A stretch of 64,000 nucleotides of DNA. It comes from Paraburkholderia solitsugae (GTDB taxonomy: Bacteria > Pseudomonadota > Gammaproteobacteria > Burkholderiales > Burkholderiaceae). Positions 8,582 through 17,457 of the stretch are shown here, one piece after another. Below the pieces are notes generated by a model, which had not been told where the DNA came from, searched no databases, and worked only from the letters and a program-made list of their open reading frames with translations. The stretch covers positions 1 through 64,000 of the forward strand of contig NZ_WOEY01000141.1 in NCBI RefSeq assembly GCF_013177695.1, in the 5' to 3' direction. How positions within the stretch are numbered: position 1 is the stretch's first letter; the number at the start of each line of letters is the position of its first letter. A program made the translations under genes and the position numbers.

Positions 8582-10306
8582 ATGGACGTCGCCGCTCACG
8601 ATGCTTCGCCGGTGCTGATCGTCGGGGCGGGGCCGACCGGGCTCGCTGCGGCGATGAGTCTGGCGCGCGCCCACATTCCCGTGCGTCTGATCGACAAAGC
8701 GCTGCAACCGAACCCGTATTCGCGGGCCATCGGTATTCAGGCGCGCACGCTCGAACTGTTTGAACAACACCGGCTGATCGAGCCGTTTCTCGACCTCGGT
8801 CATCGTGCGCGCATCGCCAATCTTTTTTCCAATGGCATGCGTCTCGCGCGTCTCGACTTCGATCCGCTGCGCACGCGCTATCCGTATCTGCTGTTTCTCG
8901 ATCAATCCGTGACCGAACGTGTGCTGACGGAGCACCTCGCCACGCTCGGCGTAACGGTCGAGCGCGGCGTTGAGCTGATGATGTTCGCGCAGGGTTCCGC
9001 CAGCATTCAGGTGACGTTGCGTCGCGCGGACGGCCATACCGAGACCCTGCGCCCGTCGTACGTGATCGCTGCTGACGGTGCGCATAGCACGATCCGTCAC
9101 CGGCTCGGCTTGAGCTTTGCGGGCAAGACCTTCGAGCAGACGTTCCTGCTTGCCGATGTGCATGCCGAAACCGATTGGCCTGAAGACGAATTCCATATCT
9201 TCGCGTCAGGCGAGGGTCTCGTCGCGCTGTTTCCGATGGGCCATGGCCGTCATCGTCTGATTGCGGATCATCCGCTCGAACCGACCACGGTCCCGGAGTC
9301 GGCCACGCCTGCGGTGCTCGGTGAGCCGTCACTCAACCAGGTTTCACCGCCGTCGCTTGCTGAATGCGAGGCGCTGATCACCCGGCGTGTGCGGGAACGC
9401 GTCGACGTGTCGGAGCTCGCATGGTCGTCGTATTTCCATCTGAATAGCCGGATGGTGGAGAGGCTGCGCGTCGGCCGCATTTTCCTCGCGGGGGATGCGG
9501 CTCACGTGCACAGCCCGGCCGGCGCGCAAGGGATGAACACGGGCATTCAGGAAGCGTTCAACCTCGGCTGGAAGCTCGCGCGCGTTTTGAAAGGCGCGGC
9601 GCCTGACCGTCTGCTCGATACGTACCACAATGAACGGCATCCGATCGAGCGCGACGTGCTGCGGCAAACCGGCTTCATCACGCAGATGGCCGAGGCCGAT
9701 CATGGACCGTTGAAGCTGCTACGCGAGCGCGTGATGCCGGTGCTGGCCGCACTCGGTCCGCTGCGCGATGCTGCGCGCATGACCATCAGTGAGTTGTCGG
9801 TGCAGTATCGGCGCAGTCCGCTGACGCTCGAACGCTTGCTCGACGGCGGCCCGCGTGCCGGCGAGCGGGCGCCGGATGCGCTGGTACATGTGGTGGATGG
9901 GCCGCTTGGCCGCGCGCCGGGCGTCGGTTGCATTTTCGATCTGCACGATCCGGCGTTTTTCTCATTGTTCCTGCTGGTCCCGCCGCTGCCCGTCGACGAA
10001 ACGCCGCTCGATCCCGCCGCCAAACATGCGCCTACGCCGGACCCGGAACTGGAGCGACTGGCTGCGGAAGTCGAAAGATTGTTGCCGGGCGCGGTACGCA
10101 TCTGGCGCGTGACCGATACGACCGGCGAGGGCGCCCCGGCGCTGTCCGAATCCTATGGACGCACCAGGCCGTCGTTCTATCTGGTGCGGCCGGACGGCTA
10201 CATCAGCGCACGCGGGCGCACGGGTTCCGATCTGCACGGCCTGCTGCGGCATTGCGAAGCGTGGTTCACCGAGGGCGGTGTGATACCGGAGCAGGCAGCA
10301 CTGTGA
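8582..10306 (+). CDS. FAD-dependent aromatic monooxygenase (PheA/TfdB type)
   Basis: A 574-residue group A flavoprotein hydroxylase. CGGAG about ten bases before the ATG at 8582 decides the start over an ATG at 8561. The N-terminal Rossmann motif is VLIVGAGPTGLAAAM. A middle section has VIAADGAHSTIRHRLG, the DG motif that touches FAD and NADPH. The third flavin motif is FLAGDAAHVHSPAGAQGMN near residues 301-319. A C-terminal thioredoxin-like domain of about 170 residues is as usual for phenol and chlorophenol hydroxylases and related enzymes. It probably hydroxylates an aromatic ring using NAD(P)H and O2. The substrate is unknown, and no catabolic partner genes lie nearby. Confidence 0.85.
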   Translation: MDVAAHDASPVLIVGAGPTGLAAAMSLARAHIPVRLIDKALQPNPYSRAIGIQARTLELFEQHRLIEPFLDLGHRARIANLFSNGMRLARLDFDPLRTRYPYLLFLDQSVTERVLTEHLATLGVTVERGVELMMFAQGSASIQVTLRRADGHTETLRPSYVIAADGAHSTIRHRLGLSFAGKTFEQTFLLADVHAETDWPEDEFHIFASGEGLVALFPMGHGRHRLIADHPLEPTTVPESATPAVLGEPSLNQVSPPSLAECEALITRRVRERVDVSELAWSSYFHLNSRMVERLRVGRIFLAGDAAHVHSPAGAQGMNTGIQEAFNLGWKLARVLKGAAPDRLLDTYHNERHPIERDVLRQTGFITQMAEADHGPLKLLRERVMPVLAALGPLRDAARMTISELSVQYRRSPLTLERLLDGGPRAGERAPDALVHVVDGPLGRAPGVGCIFDLHDPAFFSLFLLVPPLPVDETPLDPAAKHAPTPDPELERLAAEVERLLPGAVRIWRVTDTTGEGAPALSESYGRTRPSFYLVRPDGYISARGRTGSDLHGLLRHCEAWFTEGGVIPEQAAL

Positions 10307-10427
10307 GATCGCCGGTGGGGTTGCCAACTGAAATGGCCGTCTGGTGGGCGCGTGAGGTGACCGTGCGAGGCGACCCATGTGACATGGGCCGCCTTATGCA
10401 CGGCAGATGCGGAGTGAACGAACCCGC

Positions 10428-10679
10428 CTAAACCGTAGATGCTGCAGCCGGCGTCAGCCCGTCACGATGCTTGACGAGCGCTTCCCTGACGATGCCCGAC
10501 ATCTCGATGCCGCTCACATCCGGCTCATCGAGCGCGGCCAGCAAAGCGCGCCGCATGCGCGGCTCCCAGAAGCGGCGGATATGATCGGCGATGCCGGCGA
10601 GCGCTTCTTCGCGGTCCGGCATCGAATCGAAAAAATCGCCGATCCGGTTCGCCATGTCGATCAGATTCTGATTGTCCAT
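10428..10679 (-). CDS. fdsD: Formate dehydrogenase delta subunit
   Basis: An 83-residue protein from the ATG at 10679, placed eight bases after the fdsA stop. GAGG inside the end of fdsA serves as ribosome binding site. An alternative GTG at 10691 overlaps the stop. The sequence (MDNQNLIDMANRIGDFF, then HIRRFWEPRMRRAL) matches the small NAD-dependent formate dehydrogenase delta family. It is needed for assembly or stability of the FdsABG complex and is the last gene of the operon. The Cupriavidus order, as I recall it, is fdsGBACD. Here fdsC is absent and fdsD directly follows fdsA. Confidence 0.88.
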   Translation of the reverse strand: MDNQNLIDMANRIGDFFDSMPDREEALAGIADHIRRFWEPRMRRALLAALDEPDVSGIEMSGIVREALVKHRDGLTPAAASTV

Positions 10680-10687
10680 GACTCGCC

Positions 10688-13639
10688 TCACTTACCCGAC
10701 GTTGCGTTGGCCAGCTCACGCTGCTTCAGCAGATCGAGCTGCTCCGTGTTGAAGCGCGAATAATCCTGCTGCCATTGCGACGGCTGTTCGACCGGCATCA
10801 CCTGCACCGCGGTCACCTTGTACTCGGGACAGTTCGTCGCCCAGTCCGAGCTATCGGTGGTGATCACGTTCGCGCCCGATTCGGGGAAGTGGAACGTCGT
10901 GTAGACGACGCCTGGCTGCATCCGTTCGGTCACTTTCGCGCGCAACACGGTTTGTCCCGCGCGCGATTCGATGCCGACCCAATCGTCGGTCTTGATGCCG
11001 CGTTCTTCCGCGTCATGCGGATGCAGTTCCAGCCTGTCTTCGTCATGCCAGCGCGAATTCTCGGTGCGGCGTGTTTGCGCGCCGACGTTGTATTGCGACA
11101 GGATGCGGCCCGTAGTCAGCAGCAACGGGAATTTGCGCGTGACCTTCTCAGGCGTGGCGATAAATTTCGTAATCACGAACTTGCCCTTGCCGCGCACGAA
11201 GGTGTCGATATGCATGGTCGGCGTACCGTCGGGCGCGTCCTCGTTGCACGGCCATTGGATGCTGCCGAGCTCGTCGAGCTTCCTGTACGACACGCCGTGG
11301 AACGTCGGCGTGAGACCCGCGATCTCGTCCATGATCTGCGACGGATGCGCATAGTCCATGTCATAGCCGAGCGCGCGCGCGAGCATCACCGTGACTTCCC
11401 AGTCGGCGTAACCCGGCACTGGCGGCATCACCTTGCGCACGCGCGAGATGCGGCGCTCCGCGTTGGTGAAGGTGCCGTCCTTTTCGAGGAACGACGAACC
11501 GGGCAGCAGCACATGCGCGTACTTCGCGGTCTCGTTGAGGAAAATGTCCTGCACGACGATGCATTCCATCGACGACAGCGCCGCCGACACGTGATGCGTG
11601 TTCGGATCGGACTGCACGATATCTTCGCCCTGGCAGTACAGGCCCTTGAACGTGCCGTGCACGGCGGCGTCGAACATGTTCGGGATGCGCAGGCCCGGTT
11701 CGGGCTGTAGCGTCACGTTCCATGCTTCTTCGAACAGCGCGCGCGTGATCGAATCGCTGATATGGCGATAGCCCGGCAGTTCGTGCGGGAACGAGCCCAT
11801 GTCGCACGACCCCTGCACGTTGTTCTGACCGCGCAGCGGATTCACGCCGACGCCTTCGCGGCCGATGTTGCCGGTGGCCATCGCCAGATTCGCGATGCCC
11901 ATCACCATCGTCGAGCCTTGCGCGTGTTCGGTGACGCCGAGGCCGTAGTAGATCGCAGCGTTGCCGCCGGTGGCGTAGATGCGTGCAGCTTCGCGGATGG
12001 AGGCGGCGGGCACGCCGGTGAGTTCCTCCGTCGCTTCCGGCGCATTCTCGGGCAGGGCGACGAACGCACGCCATTGCTCGAACGCGCGCGTTTCGCAGCG
12101 CTCGGCGATGAACGCTTCGTTCAACAGCCCTTCGGTCACGATCACGTGCGCGAGCGCATTGACCACCGCCACATTGGTGCCGGGACGCAATTGCAAATGA
12201 TGCGACGCCTTCACGTGCGGCGTATCAACGATATCGATGCGGCGCGGATCGACGACGATCAGCTTCGCGCCTTCACGGATGCGGCGCTTCATCCGCGAAC
12301 CGAACACCGGGTGGCCGTCGGTCGGATTCGCGCCGATCACCATGATCACGTCCGCCTTGTCGACCGAGGCGAACGTCTGGGTGCCGGCGGATTCGCCGAG
12401 CGTGGTCTTCAGGCCGTAGCCGGTCGGCGAGTGGCACACGCGCGCGCAGGTGTCGACGTTGTTGTTGCCGAACGCGGCGCGCACGAGCTTCTGCACCAGA
12501 TACGTTTCTTCGTTCGTGCAGCGCGACGATGTAATGCCGCCGATCGAATCGCGGCCATACTTCGCCTGAATGCGGCGGAATTCTGACGCCGCGTAACTGA
12601 GTGCTTCTTCCCAGCTGACTTCGCGCCACGGATCGGTGATCTTCGCGCGGATCATCGGCTTGGTGATGCGATCCTTGTGCGTTGCGTAGCCCCATGCGAA
12701 GCGGCCCTTCACGCACGCGTGACCTTCGTTCGCCTGGCCGTTCTTGTGCGGCACCATCCGCACGACCTCGCTACCCTTCATCTCGGCTTTGAACGAGCAG
12801 CCGACGCCGCAATACGCGCACGTCGTCACGATTGAATGCTCAGCCTGGCCGAGCATGATGACGGTCTTTTCCTGCAAGGTCGCGGTCGGGCACGCGGCGA
12901 CGCAGGCGCCGCACGACACGCACTCCGATTCCATGAACGGCTTGTTTTCGCTCGCAGCGACGCGCGATTCGAAACCACGTCCGGCGATCGTCAGCGCGAA
13001 CGTGCCTTGCGTTTCTTCGCACGCACGTACGCAGCGATTGCAGACGATGCACTTCGACGGGTCGTACGTGAAGTACGGATTCGATTCGTCCTTCTTGTCC
13101 TTCAGATGGTTTGCGCCGTCGAAGCCGTAGCGCACTTCGCGCAGGCCGGTGACGCCTGCCATGTCCTGCAATTCGCAGTCGCCGTTGGCGGGGCAGGTCA
13201 GGCAGTCGAGCGGGTGATCGGAGATGTACAACTCCATCACGTTACGGCGCAGCGACTGCAGACGATCGGTTTGCGTGCGCACTTTCATACCGGCTTCGAC
13301 GGGCGTCGTGCACGAAGCGGGGTAGCCGCGCTTGCCTTCGATCTCGACCAGACACAAACGGCATGAGCCGAACGGCTCGAGCGAATCGGTCGCGCAGAGT
13401 TTCGGCACGTTGACACCGGCTTCGGCGGCGGCGCGCATCACTGACGTGCCGGCCGGAACCGTCACCGCCTGTCCGTCGATTTCCAGTGTGACGTCGACAT
13501 CGGCATGGCGCTCTGGTGTGCCGTAGTCGGTATCGTCGAAAAACGAATGAGGCGCACGTTGTTGCGCTTGGGCTTGCGATTTGCACGCGCAGTTGCCGGA
13601 GCCGCAGCCGCCGGCAGGGGAGTTGAGCATGTCGGACAT
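10688..13639 (-). CDS. fdsA: NAD-dependent formate dehydrogenase, molybdenum alpha subunit
   Basis: A 983-residue catalytic subunit oxidising formate to CO2 at a bis-molybdopterin centre. The ATG at 13639 has AGGAG in front, and the protein starts MSDMLNSPAGGCGSGN. Domains in order are: an N-terminal [2Fe-2S] plant-type segment (CRLCLVEIEG), a His/Cys-ligated cluster motif HPLDCLTCPANGDC, two ferredoxin-like 4Fe-4S sets (CIVCNRCVRAC and CVSCGACVAACP), a further CAYCGVGC cluster, then the large molybdopterin domains. The presumed molybdenum ligand is cysteine (CARVCHSPTGYG), so this is not a selenoenzyme. Soluble complex with FdsB, FdsG and FdsD is known for the family. The reading frame stays open well upstream of 13639 by chance, inside fdsB. 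Confidence 0.95.
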   Translation of the reverse strand: MSDMLNSPAGGCGSGNCACKSQAQAQQRAPHSFFDDTDYGTPERHADVDVTLEIDGQAVTVPAGTSVMRAAAEAGVNVPKLCATDSLEPFGSCRLCLVEIEGKRGYPASCTTPVEAGMKVRTQTDRLQSLRRNVMELYISDHPLDCLTCPANGDCELQDMAGVTGLREVRYGFDGANHLKDKKDESNPYFTYDPSKCIVCNRCVRACEETQGTFALTIAGRGFESRVAASENKPFMESECVSCGACVAACPTATLQEKTVIMLGQAEHSIVTTCAYCGVGCSFKAEMKGSEVVRMVPHKNGQANEGHACVKGRFAWGYATHKDRITKPMIRAKITDPWREVSWEEALSYAASEFRRIQAKYGRDSIGGITSSRCTNEETYLVQKLVRAAFGNNNVDTCARVCHSPTGYGLKTTLGESAGTQTFASVDKADVIMVIGANPTDGHPVFGSRMKRRIREGAKLIVVDPRRIDIVDTPHVKASHHLQLRPGTNVAVVNALAHVIVTEGLLNEAFIAERCETRAFEQWRAFVALPENAPEATEELTGVPAASIREAARIYATGGNAAIYYGLGVTEHAQGSTMVMGIANLAMATGNIGREGVGVNPLRGQNNVQGSCDMGSFPHELPGYRHISDSITRALFEEAWNVTLQPEPGLRIPNMFDAAVHGTFKGLYCQGEDIVQSDPNTHHVSAALSSMECIVVQDIFLNETAKYAHVLLPGSSFLEKDGTFTNAERRISRVRKVMPPVPGYADWEVTVMLARALGYDMDYAHPSQIMDEIAGLTPTFHGVSYRKLDELGSIQWPCNEDAPDGTPTMHIDTFVRGKGKFVITKFIATPEKVTRKFPLLLTTGRILSQYNVGAQTRRTENSRWHDEDRLELHPHDAEERGIKTDDWVGIESRAGQTVLRAKVTERMQPGVVYTTFHFPESGANVITTDSSDWATNCPEYKVTAVQVMPVEQPSQWQQDYSRFNTEQLDLLKQRELANATSGK

Positions 13640-13653
13640 GTGAGGCTCCTGGG

Positions 13654-15213
13654 TCAGGCCGCAGCCGCTTTGGGTGCGTGATCGAGACCGAAGTCTTCGG
13701 GGAAATGGTCGAGCGCGGACAGCACCGGGAATGGCGTCATGCCGCCCATCGCGCAGAGCGAACCGGACACCATCGTGTCGCACAGATCGCGCAGCAACTG
13801 CACTTGCCTCGTGGAGGTGTCGCCGTTGCGGATCCGTCCGATCACCTCGACGCCGCGCGTCGAGCCGATCCGGCACGGCGTGCATTTGCCGCACGATTCG
13901 AGTGCGCAGAAGTGCATCGCGTATTGCGCGAGTTCGGCGAGATTCGACGTGTCGTCGTGCACGACGATGCCGCCGTGGCCGACCACTGCGCCGACTGCTG
14001 CGTACGCCTCGTAGTCCAAGGGGATGTCCCACTGGCTTTCCGGCAGATAGGTGCCGAGCGGGCCACCGACCTGCACCGCGCGCGCGGGCCGGCCGCTTGC
14101 CGTGCCGCCACCGTAGTCGAATAGCAGTTCGCGTAGCGTGACGCCGAATGCCAGCTCGACCAGACCGCCTTGCTTCACATTGCCCGCGAGCTGGAACGGC
14201 AGCGTGCCGCGCGAACGGCCCATGCCAAAGTCTGCGTAGAACGCCGCACCGCGCGCGAAGATGATCGGCACCGTCGCGAGCGTGATGACGTTGTTGATCA
14301 CCGTCGGCTGGCCGTAGAGGCCGACCAACGCCGGTACCGGCGGCTTCGCGCGCACGATGCCGCGTTTGCCTTCGAGCGATTCGAGCAGCGCGGTTTCCTC
14401 GCCACAGACGTAAGCGCCCGCGCCCTTCGCCACGAACAGGTCGAAGCGATGCGCCGCCGAGCCGAGCACGCTGTCGCCGAGCCAGCCGGCGGCGCGCGCT
14501 TTGGCGATTGCGGCTTCGAGCGTCGCAATCGAGTGCGGATATTCGCTGCGCACGTAGATATAGCCGACCGTCGCGCCGGTCACGACGCCCGCGATGATCA
14601 TCCCTTCGATCAGCACGTACGGGTCGCTTTCCATCACCAGACGGTCGGAGAAAGTGCCGGAGTCGCCTTCGTCCGCATTGCAGACGATGTATTTCTGCGC
14701 CGCTTTGGCGCCGCGTACCGTGCGCCATTTGATGCCGGCGGGGAAGGCTGCGCCGCCGCGGCCGCGCAGGCCAGATTCGATCAGCGCTTCACAGGCGGCG
14801 TCGCCGTCTGTTTGCAGCGCGTTACGCAAGCCTTCGAGGCCGCCGTGGGCGACGTAGTCGTCGACGGAAAGCGGATCGGTGATGCCGATGCGTGCGAAGG
14901 TCAGGCGCTGCTGCTTCTTCAGATACGGTATGTCATCGACCACGCCGACACGGCGCGCGTGCTCGCCGCCTTCGATAAAGCCGGCGTCGAACAGCGCTGC
15001 AACGTCGCTCTCTTCGACGTTCGCATAGCCGATGCGGCCGTCAGCCGTCGCCACTTCGATGAGCGGCTCGAGCCATAGCAGGCCGCGCGAACCGTTGCGA
15101 ACCAGTTCGATTGCAATACCGCGGCGTGCGGCTTCAGCTTCGATCGCTTGAGCGAGTGCATCCGCGCCAAGCGCCAATGCTGATGAATCACGGGGAACAT
15201 AGATGCGCGTCAT
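13654..15213 (-). CDS. fdsB: Formate dehydrogenase FMN/NAD beta subunit
   Basis: A 519-residue protein homologous to the 51-kDa NuoF subunit of complex I. Its ATG at 15213 overlaps the fdsG stop by four bases, and GGAGG lies upstream. A glycine-rich NADH site (GLRGRGGAAFPAGIKW) is followed by the FMN region (YIVCNADEGDSGTF and GAGAYVCGEETALLESLEG). Near the C-terminus, ESCGKCTPCRIG binds a 4Fe-4S cluster. It passes electrons from FdsA to NAD+ through FMN. The N-terminal extension of about 100 residues before the NuoF-like core is normal for FdsB. Fourteen bases separate its stop from the fdsA start. Confidence 0.95.
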   Translation of the reverse strand: MTRIYVPRDSSALALGADALAQAIEAEAARRGIAIELVRNGSRGLLWLEPLIEVATADGRIGYANVEESDVAALFDAGFIEGGEHARRVGVVDDIPYLKKQQRLTFARIGITDPLSVDDYVAHGGLEGLRNALQTDGDAACEALIESGLRGRGGAAFPAGIKWRTVRGAKAAQKYIVCNADEGDSGTFSDRLVMESDPYVLIEGMIIAGVVTGATVGYIYVRSEYPHSIATLEAAIAKARAAGWLGDSVLGSAAHRFDLFVAKGAGAYVCGEETALLESLEGKRGIVRAKPPVPALVGLYGQPTVINNVITLATVPIIFARGAAFYADFGMGRSRGTLPFQLAGNVKQGGLVELAFGVTLRELLFDYGGGTASGRPARAVQVGGPLGTYLPESQWDIPLDYEAYAAVGAVVGHGGIVVHDDTSNLAELAQYAMHFCALESCGKCTPCRIGSTRGVEVIGRIRNGDTSTRQVQLLRDLCDTMVSGSLCAMGGMTPFPVLSALDHFPEDFGLDHAPKAAAA

Positions 15214-15695
15214 GCTGCGACCTCCACGCATTTGCTGGCGGCTGCGAACAACGCGTCGAACTTTTGCGGCGTGACCCTGGCGTGCAAGGTACCGTTGAGC
15301 ATCATCGCCGGGGAGAGGGCGCATTGGCCGAGGCAATACACCGATTCCAGTTCGACCGTCGCGCCATGCCGATGCTCCGCATCAAACCGGCAGCCGGTGT
15401 GCGCCTCGACATGCTGGGCGAGCGCCTCGGTGCCCATGCTGCGGCATGCTTCGGCGCGGCACAGTTGCACCGTGACGGGCGCCGCGGGCTGCGTGCGGAA
15501 GTGGTGGTAGTAGGTGATGACGCCGTGTACTTCCGCGCGCGACAGGTTCATGGCACGCGCGAGAGGCGCCACCGTGTCGGGCGGCACGTAGCCGAGTTCG
15601 TCCTGAATGGCGTGCAGTACCGCTAGCAGCGACATGCCCGGCTGCGCGTGACGTTGCACGAGCTGGTCCGGCGCGATGGCGGTGGAATCGTCCAA
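15210..15695 (-). CDS. fdsG: Formate dehydrogenase gamma subunit, TTG start
   Basis: A 161-residue NuoE-like protein carrying a [2Fe-2S] cluster in a thioredoxin-like fold. The visible ligands are Cys in VQLCRAEACRSMG and later in VYCLGQCALSP. The N-terminal helical region contains LLAVLHAIQDELGYVP and EVHGVITYYHHF, both family hallmarks. The only in-frame start with a good ribosome binding site is TTG at 15695, preceded by GGAGGAG at an eight-base spacing. It is first in the fds operon and transfers electrons within the complex. Transcription should start in the gap shared with the divergent regulator. Confidence 0.93.
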   Translation of the reverse strand: MDDSTAIAPDQLVQRHAQPGMSLLAVLHAIQDELGYVPPDTVAPLARAMNLSRAEVHGVITYYHHFRTQPAAPVTVQLCRAEACRSMGTEALAQHVEAHTGCRFDAEHRHGATVELESVYCLGQCALSPAMMLNGTLHARVTPQKFDALFAAASKCVEVAA

Positions 15696-15716
15696 GTGGG
15701 GGCTCCTCCAAAGTCA

Positions 15717-15749
15717 TATATGCACTTGTAATTCATAATACGTGCACTT
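15717..15749. promoter_or_regulatory. Direct-repeat operator candidate between fds operon and its regulator
   Basis: TGCACTT occurs at 15721-15727 and again at 15743-15749, 22 bases apart, which is two helical turns. The extended copies are TATATGCACTT and TACGTGCACTT. ATACG and CGTAT arms flank the second copy. Position between divergent fdsG and a LysR/ModE-like gene makes it a likely regulator site. Confidence 0.45.
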
Positions 15750-15829
15750 ATGCTTCGTATATTCGATATGGGATAGCTGAACAATAGGCGGGTGATACGC
15801 CTCGTGCAATAGGAAGCAGTTGAGCATAT

Positions 15830-16909
15830 ATGATCAGAATCGAGTGTCAGGCGCAGCTGGTTGTGAAAGGCCCGGATGGCCGCGAGGCCAGCCTGTCGGA
15901 CGTGGTGCCGCTGCTTGCGCTAGTGGATGAATCCGGCAGCATCGCGCAGGCAGCGACGCTTAAGGGTTTGTCCTACCGTCACGCGTGGGGTTTGTTGCGC
16001 AGCATTGAGGAGCGGTTGGGTGGTCCGCTGATCGCGAAGGAGCGTGGGCGCGGCTCGGTGCTGTCCGAACTCGGGCAGGCCGTGTTGCGCGCGCAGCGTC
16101 TGTGTGGCGAGCGGCTCGACGGCAACATGCAGGCGCTCGCGAGCGAAGTCGCCAGTGAACTGAACCGCTGGCTCGCGCCACGCTCCGACGACGTGCGGAT
16201 CCACGCGTCGCACGGTTACGCCGTGGCGGCGCTGGTCACGGCGCTGGTCGCGAACGATCTGCCGGTCGATATCAAATACCGCGACAGCGCGGACGCGGTG
16301 AGCGCGCTCGCCCGCGGCGAATGTGATCTGGCCGGCTTCCACCTGCCGCTAGGCGAGTTCCGCGCGGCATGCGCCGATACGTATCGGCGTTGGCTCGATC
16401 CGCAGCGTCACGTGCTCGTGCATCTGACGCGGCGCAAGCAGGGCCTCTTTCTCGGTAAGGGCAATCCAAAGCGAATCGACGGCTTGAGCGACCTGGCGCG
16501 CGACGACATTCGCTTTGTCAATCGTCAACCCGGTTCCGGCACACGTATGTTGCTCGATCTCGCGCTACGAAAAATCGGGGTCGATCCCGACCGGGTCAAC
16601 GGTTATGCGTCGACGGAACTCACGCATTCGGCGATTGCGGCGTTTGTGGCGAGCGGCATGGCGGATGTGGGTTTCGGCGTTGAGCCGGCGGCGCATCACT
16701 TCGGGCTCGACTTCATTCCGATCGTCGACGAAGACTATTACTTCGCCTGCGACCGCGCCCGGCTGGAGCGCACGCCGCTCGCCACGGTGATCGGCTTGCT
16801 GCGCGGCGCGGCGTTTCGGCAGAGCGTCGATCAACTCGAGGGTTACGATCCGCGCGACTGCGGCAAGCTGCTCGACCTCGATGTGGGGCTTGGCCCAACT
16901 ACGCTGTAA
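15830..16909 (+). CDS. ModE/LysR-like regulator with C-terminal binding-protein domain (FdsR-like)
   Basis: A 359-residue protein. Residues 1-100 form a ModE/LysR-type winged helix: VPLLALVDESGSIAQAATLKGLSYRHAWGLL, then a wing with GRGSVLSELG. Residues 125-340 look like a periplasmic-binding-protein domain of the molybdate/tungstate type (ADAVSALARGECDLAGFHLP, FVNRQPGSGTRMLLDLAL). This pairing is seen in regulators beside formate dehydrogenases and molybdenum genes. Placed divergent to fdsGBAD, it probably controls that operon in response to formate, molybdate or a related ligand. The ligand is inferred. AGGAAG lies about 14 bases before the ATG, a slightly long spacing. Confidence 0.8.
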   Translation: MIRIECQAQLVVKGPDGREASLSDVVPLLALVDESGSIAQAATLKGLSYRHAWGLLRSIEERLGGPLIAKERGRGSVLSELGQAVLRAQRLCGERLDGNMQALASEVASELNRWLAPRSDDVRIHASHGYAVAALVTALVANDLPVDIKYRDSADAVSALARGECDLAGFHLPLGEFRAACADTYRRWLDPQRHVLVHLTRRKQGLFLGKGNPKRIDGLSDLARDDIRFVNRQPGSGTRMLLDLALRKIGVDPDRVNGYASTELTHSAIAAFVASGMADVGFGVEPAAHHFGLDFIPIVDEDYYFACDRARLERTPLATVIGLLRGAAFRQSVDQLEGYDPRDCGKLLDLDVGLGPTTL

Positions 16910-17018
16910 GCGACTGTAAGCAAAATGGTGCCGTCGCCGCTGCGTGAGGCGTTTGTTTGGGATAATCTCTAACCTTCCGCTTACGCCTTAACCGCGCGCT
17001 GTGCCGCGCTGAATCGAT

Positions 17019-17285
17019 ATGAAAGTTCTTCTTCACGTATGTGCTGCGGCAGCAACGGCTGGTGTGCTTCTCGCCACTGGGTCGGTGGCTTTCGCGCAGA
17101 ATTCCCCGGGCGTGCCGGGCGGTATCTTGCAAGATCAGTTCCGTCTTGCCGAACATCCGCAGATGCCGTTTGCGGCGTCGGCGCCCTCGGACAAATACCA
17201 GTCCGACAAAAAGTCGTCCATGCGCAAGCGCGGCGACAACGGCGATCCGAACGGTTGTAATTTGCAGTGTCCTAAAGACGAGTAA
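17019..17285 (+). CDS. Small secreted protein of unknown function
   Basis: An 88-residue protein with a Sec signal peptide (MKVLLHVCAAAATAGVLLAT, cleavage probably after SVAFA). The mature part is about 60 residues, hydrophilic, with PGVPGGILQDQF near its start and a CNLQCPKDE end that holds two cysteines three apart. I recognise no domain. Similar short secreted proteins are common in Burkholderiales. It lies alone between the fds regulator and a convergent small secreted gene, and a hairpin follows at 17353. Confidence 0.65.
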   Translation: MKVLLHVCAAAATAGVLLATGSVAFAQNSPGVPGGILQDQFRLAEHPQMPFAASAPSDKYQSDKKSSMRKRGDNGDPNGCNLQCPKDE

Positions 17286-17352
17286 GCGCGAGTCAGCGTT
17301 TTCGGGTTTCGCCTTTGTGTTCGGCTTTTGTGTTCCGCTTATTTGTTCGTTT

Positions 17353-17381
17353 GAAACGCCGGCTTGCAGCCGGCGTTTCTC
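17353..17381 (+). terminator. Weak terminator hairpin
   Basis: AACGCCGGC pairs with GCCGGCGTT around a short loop. The T tract after it is brief, so efficiency is uncertain. Confidence 0.6.
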
Positions 17382-17457
17382 GTTGATGTGCGTGGGTACG
17401 CGTGGGTGCGTTTGATCAAGCCTCTCGGCTCCGGCCCCGTCGCTCAGCGGCTATCGG

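Noticed and set aside
10775..11710. Long open frame opposite fdsA on the plus strand
   Set aside because: It is a mirror of a clearly conserved gene. Long antisense frames are common in GC-rich DNA, and the product is Arg/His/Ala-rich with no recognisable domain.
12400..12480. Selenocysteine in formate dehydrogenase
   Set aside because: The presumed molybdenum ligand is encoded by a Cys codon in CARVCHSPTGYG and no in-frame TGA is present.
13640..14728. Upstream extension of the fdsA frame to 14728
   Set aside because: The extension lies inside fdsB, reads as Arg-rich nonsense, and fdsA has a strong ribosome binding site at 13639.
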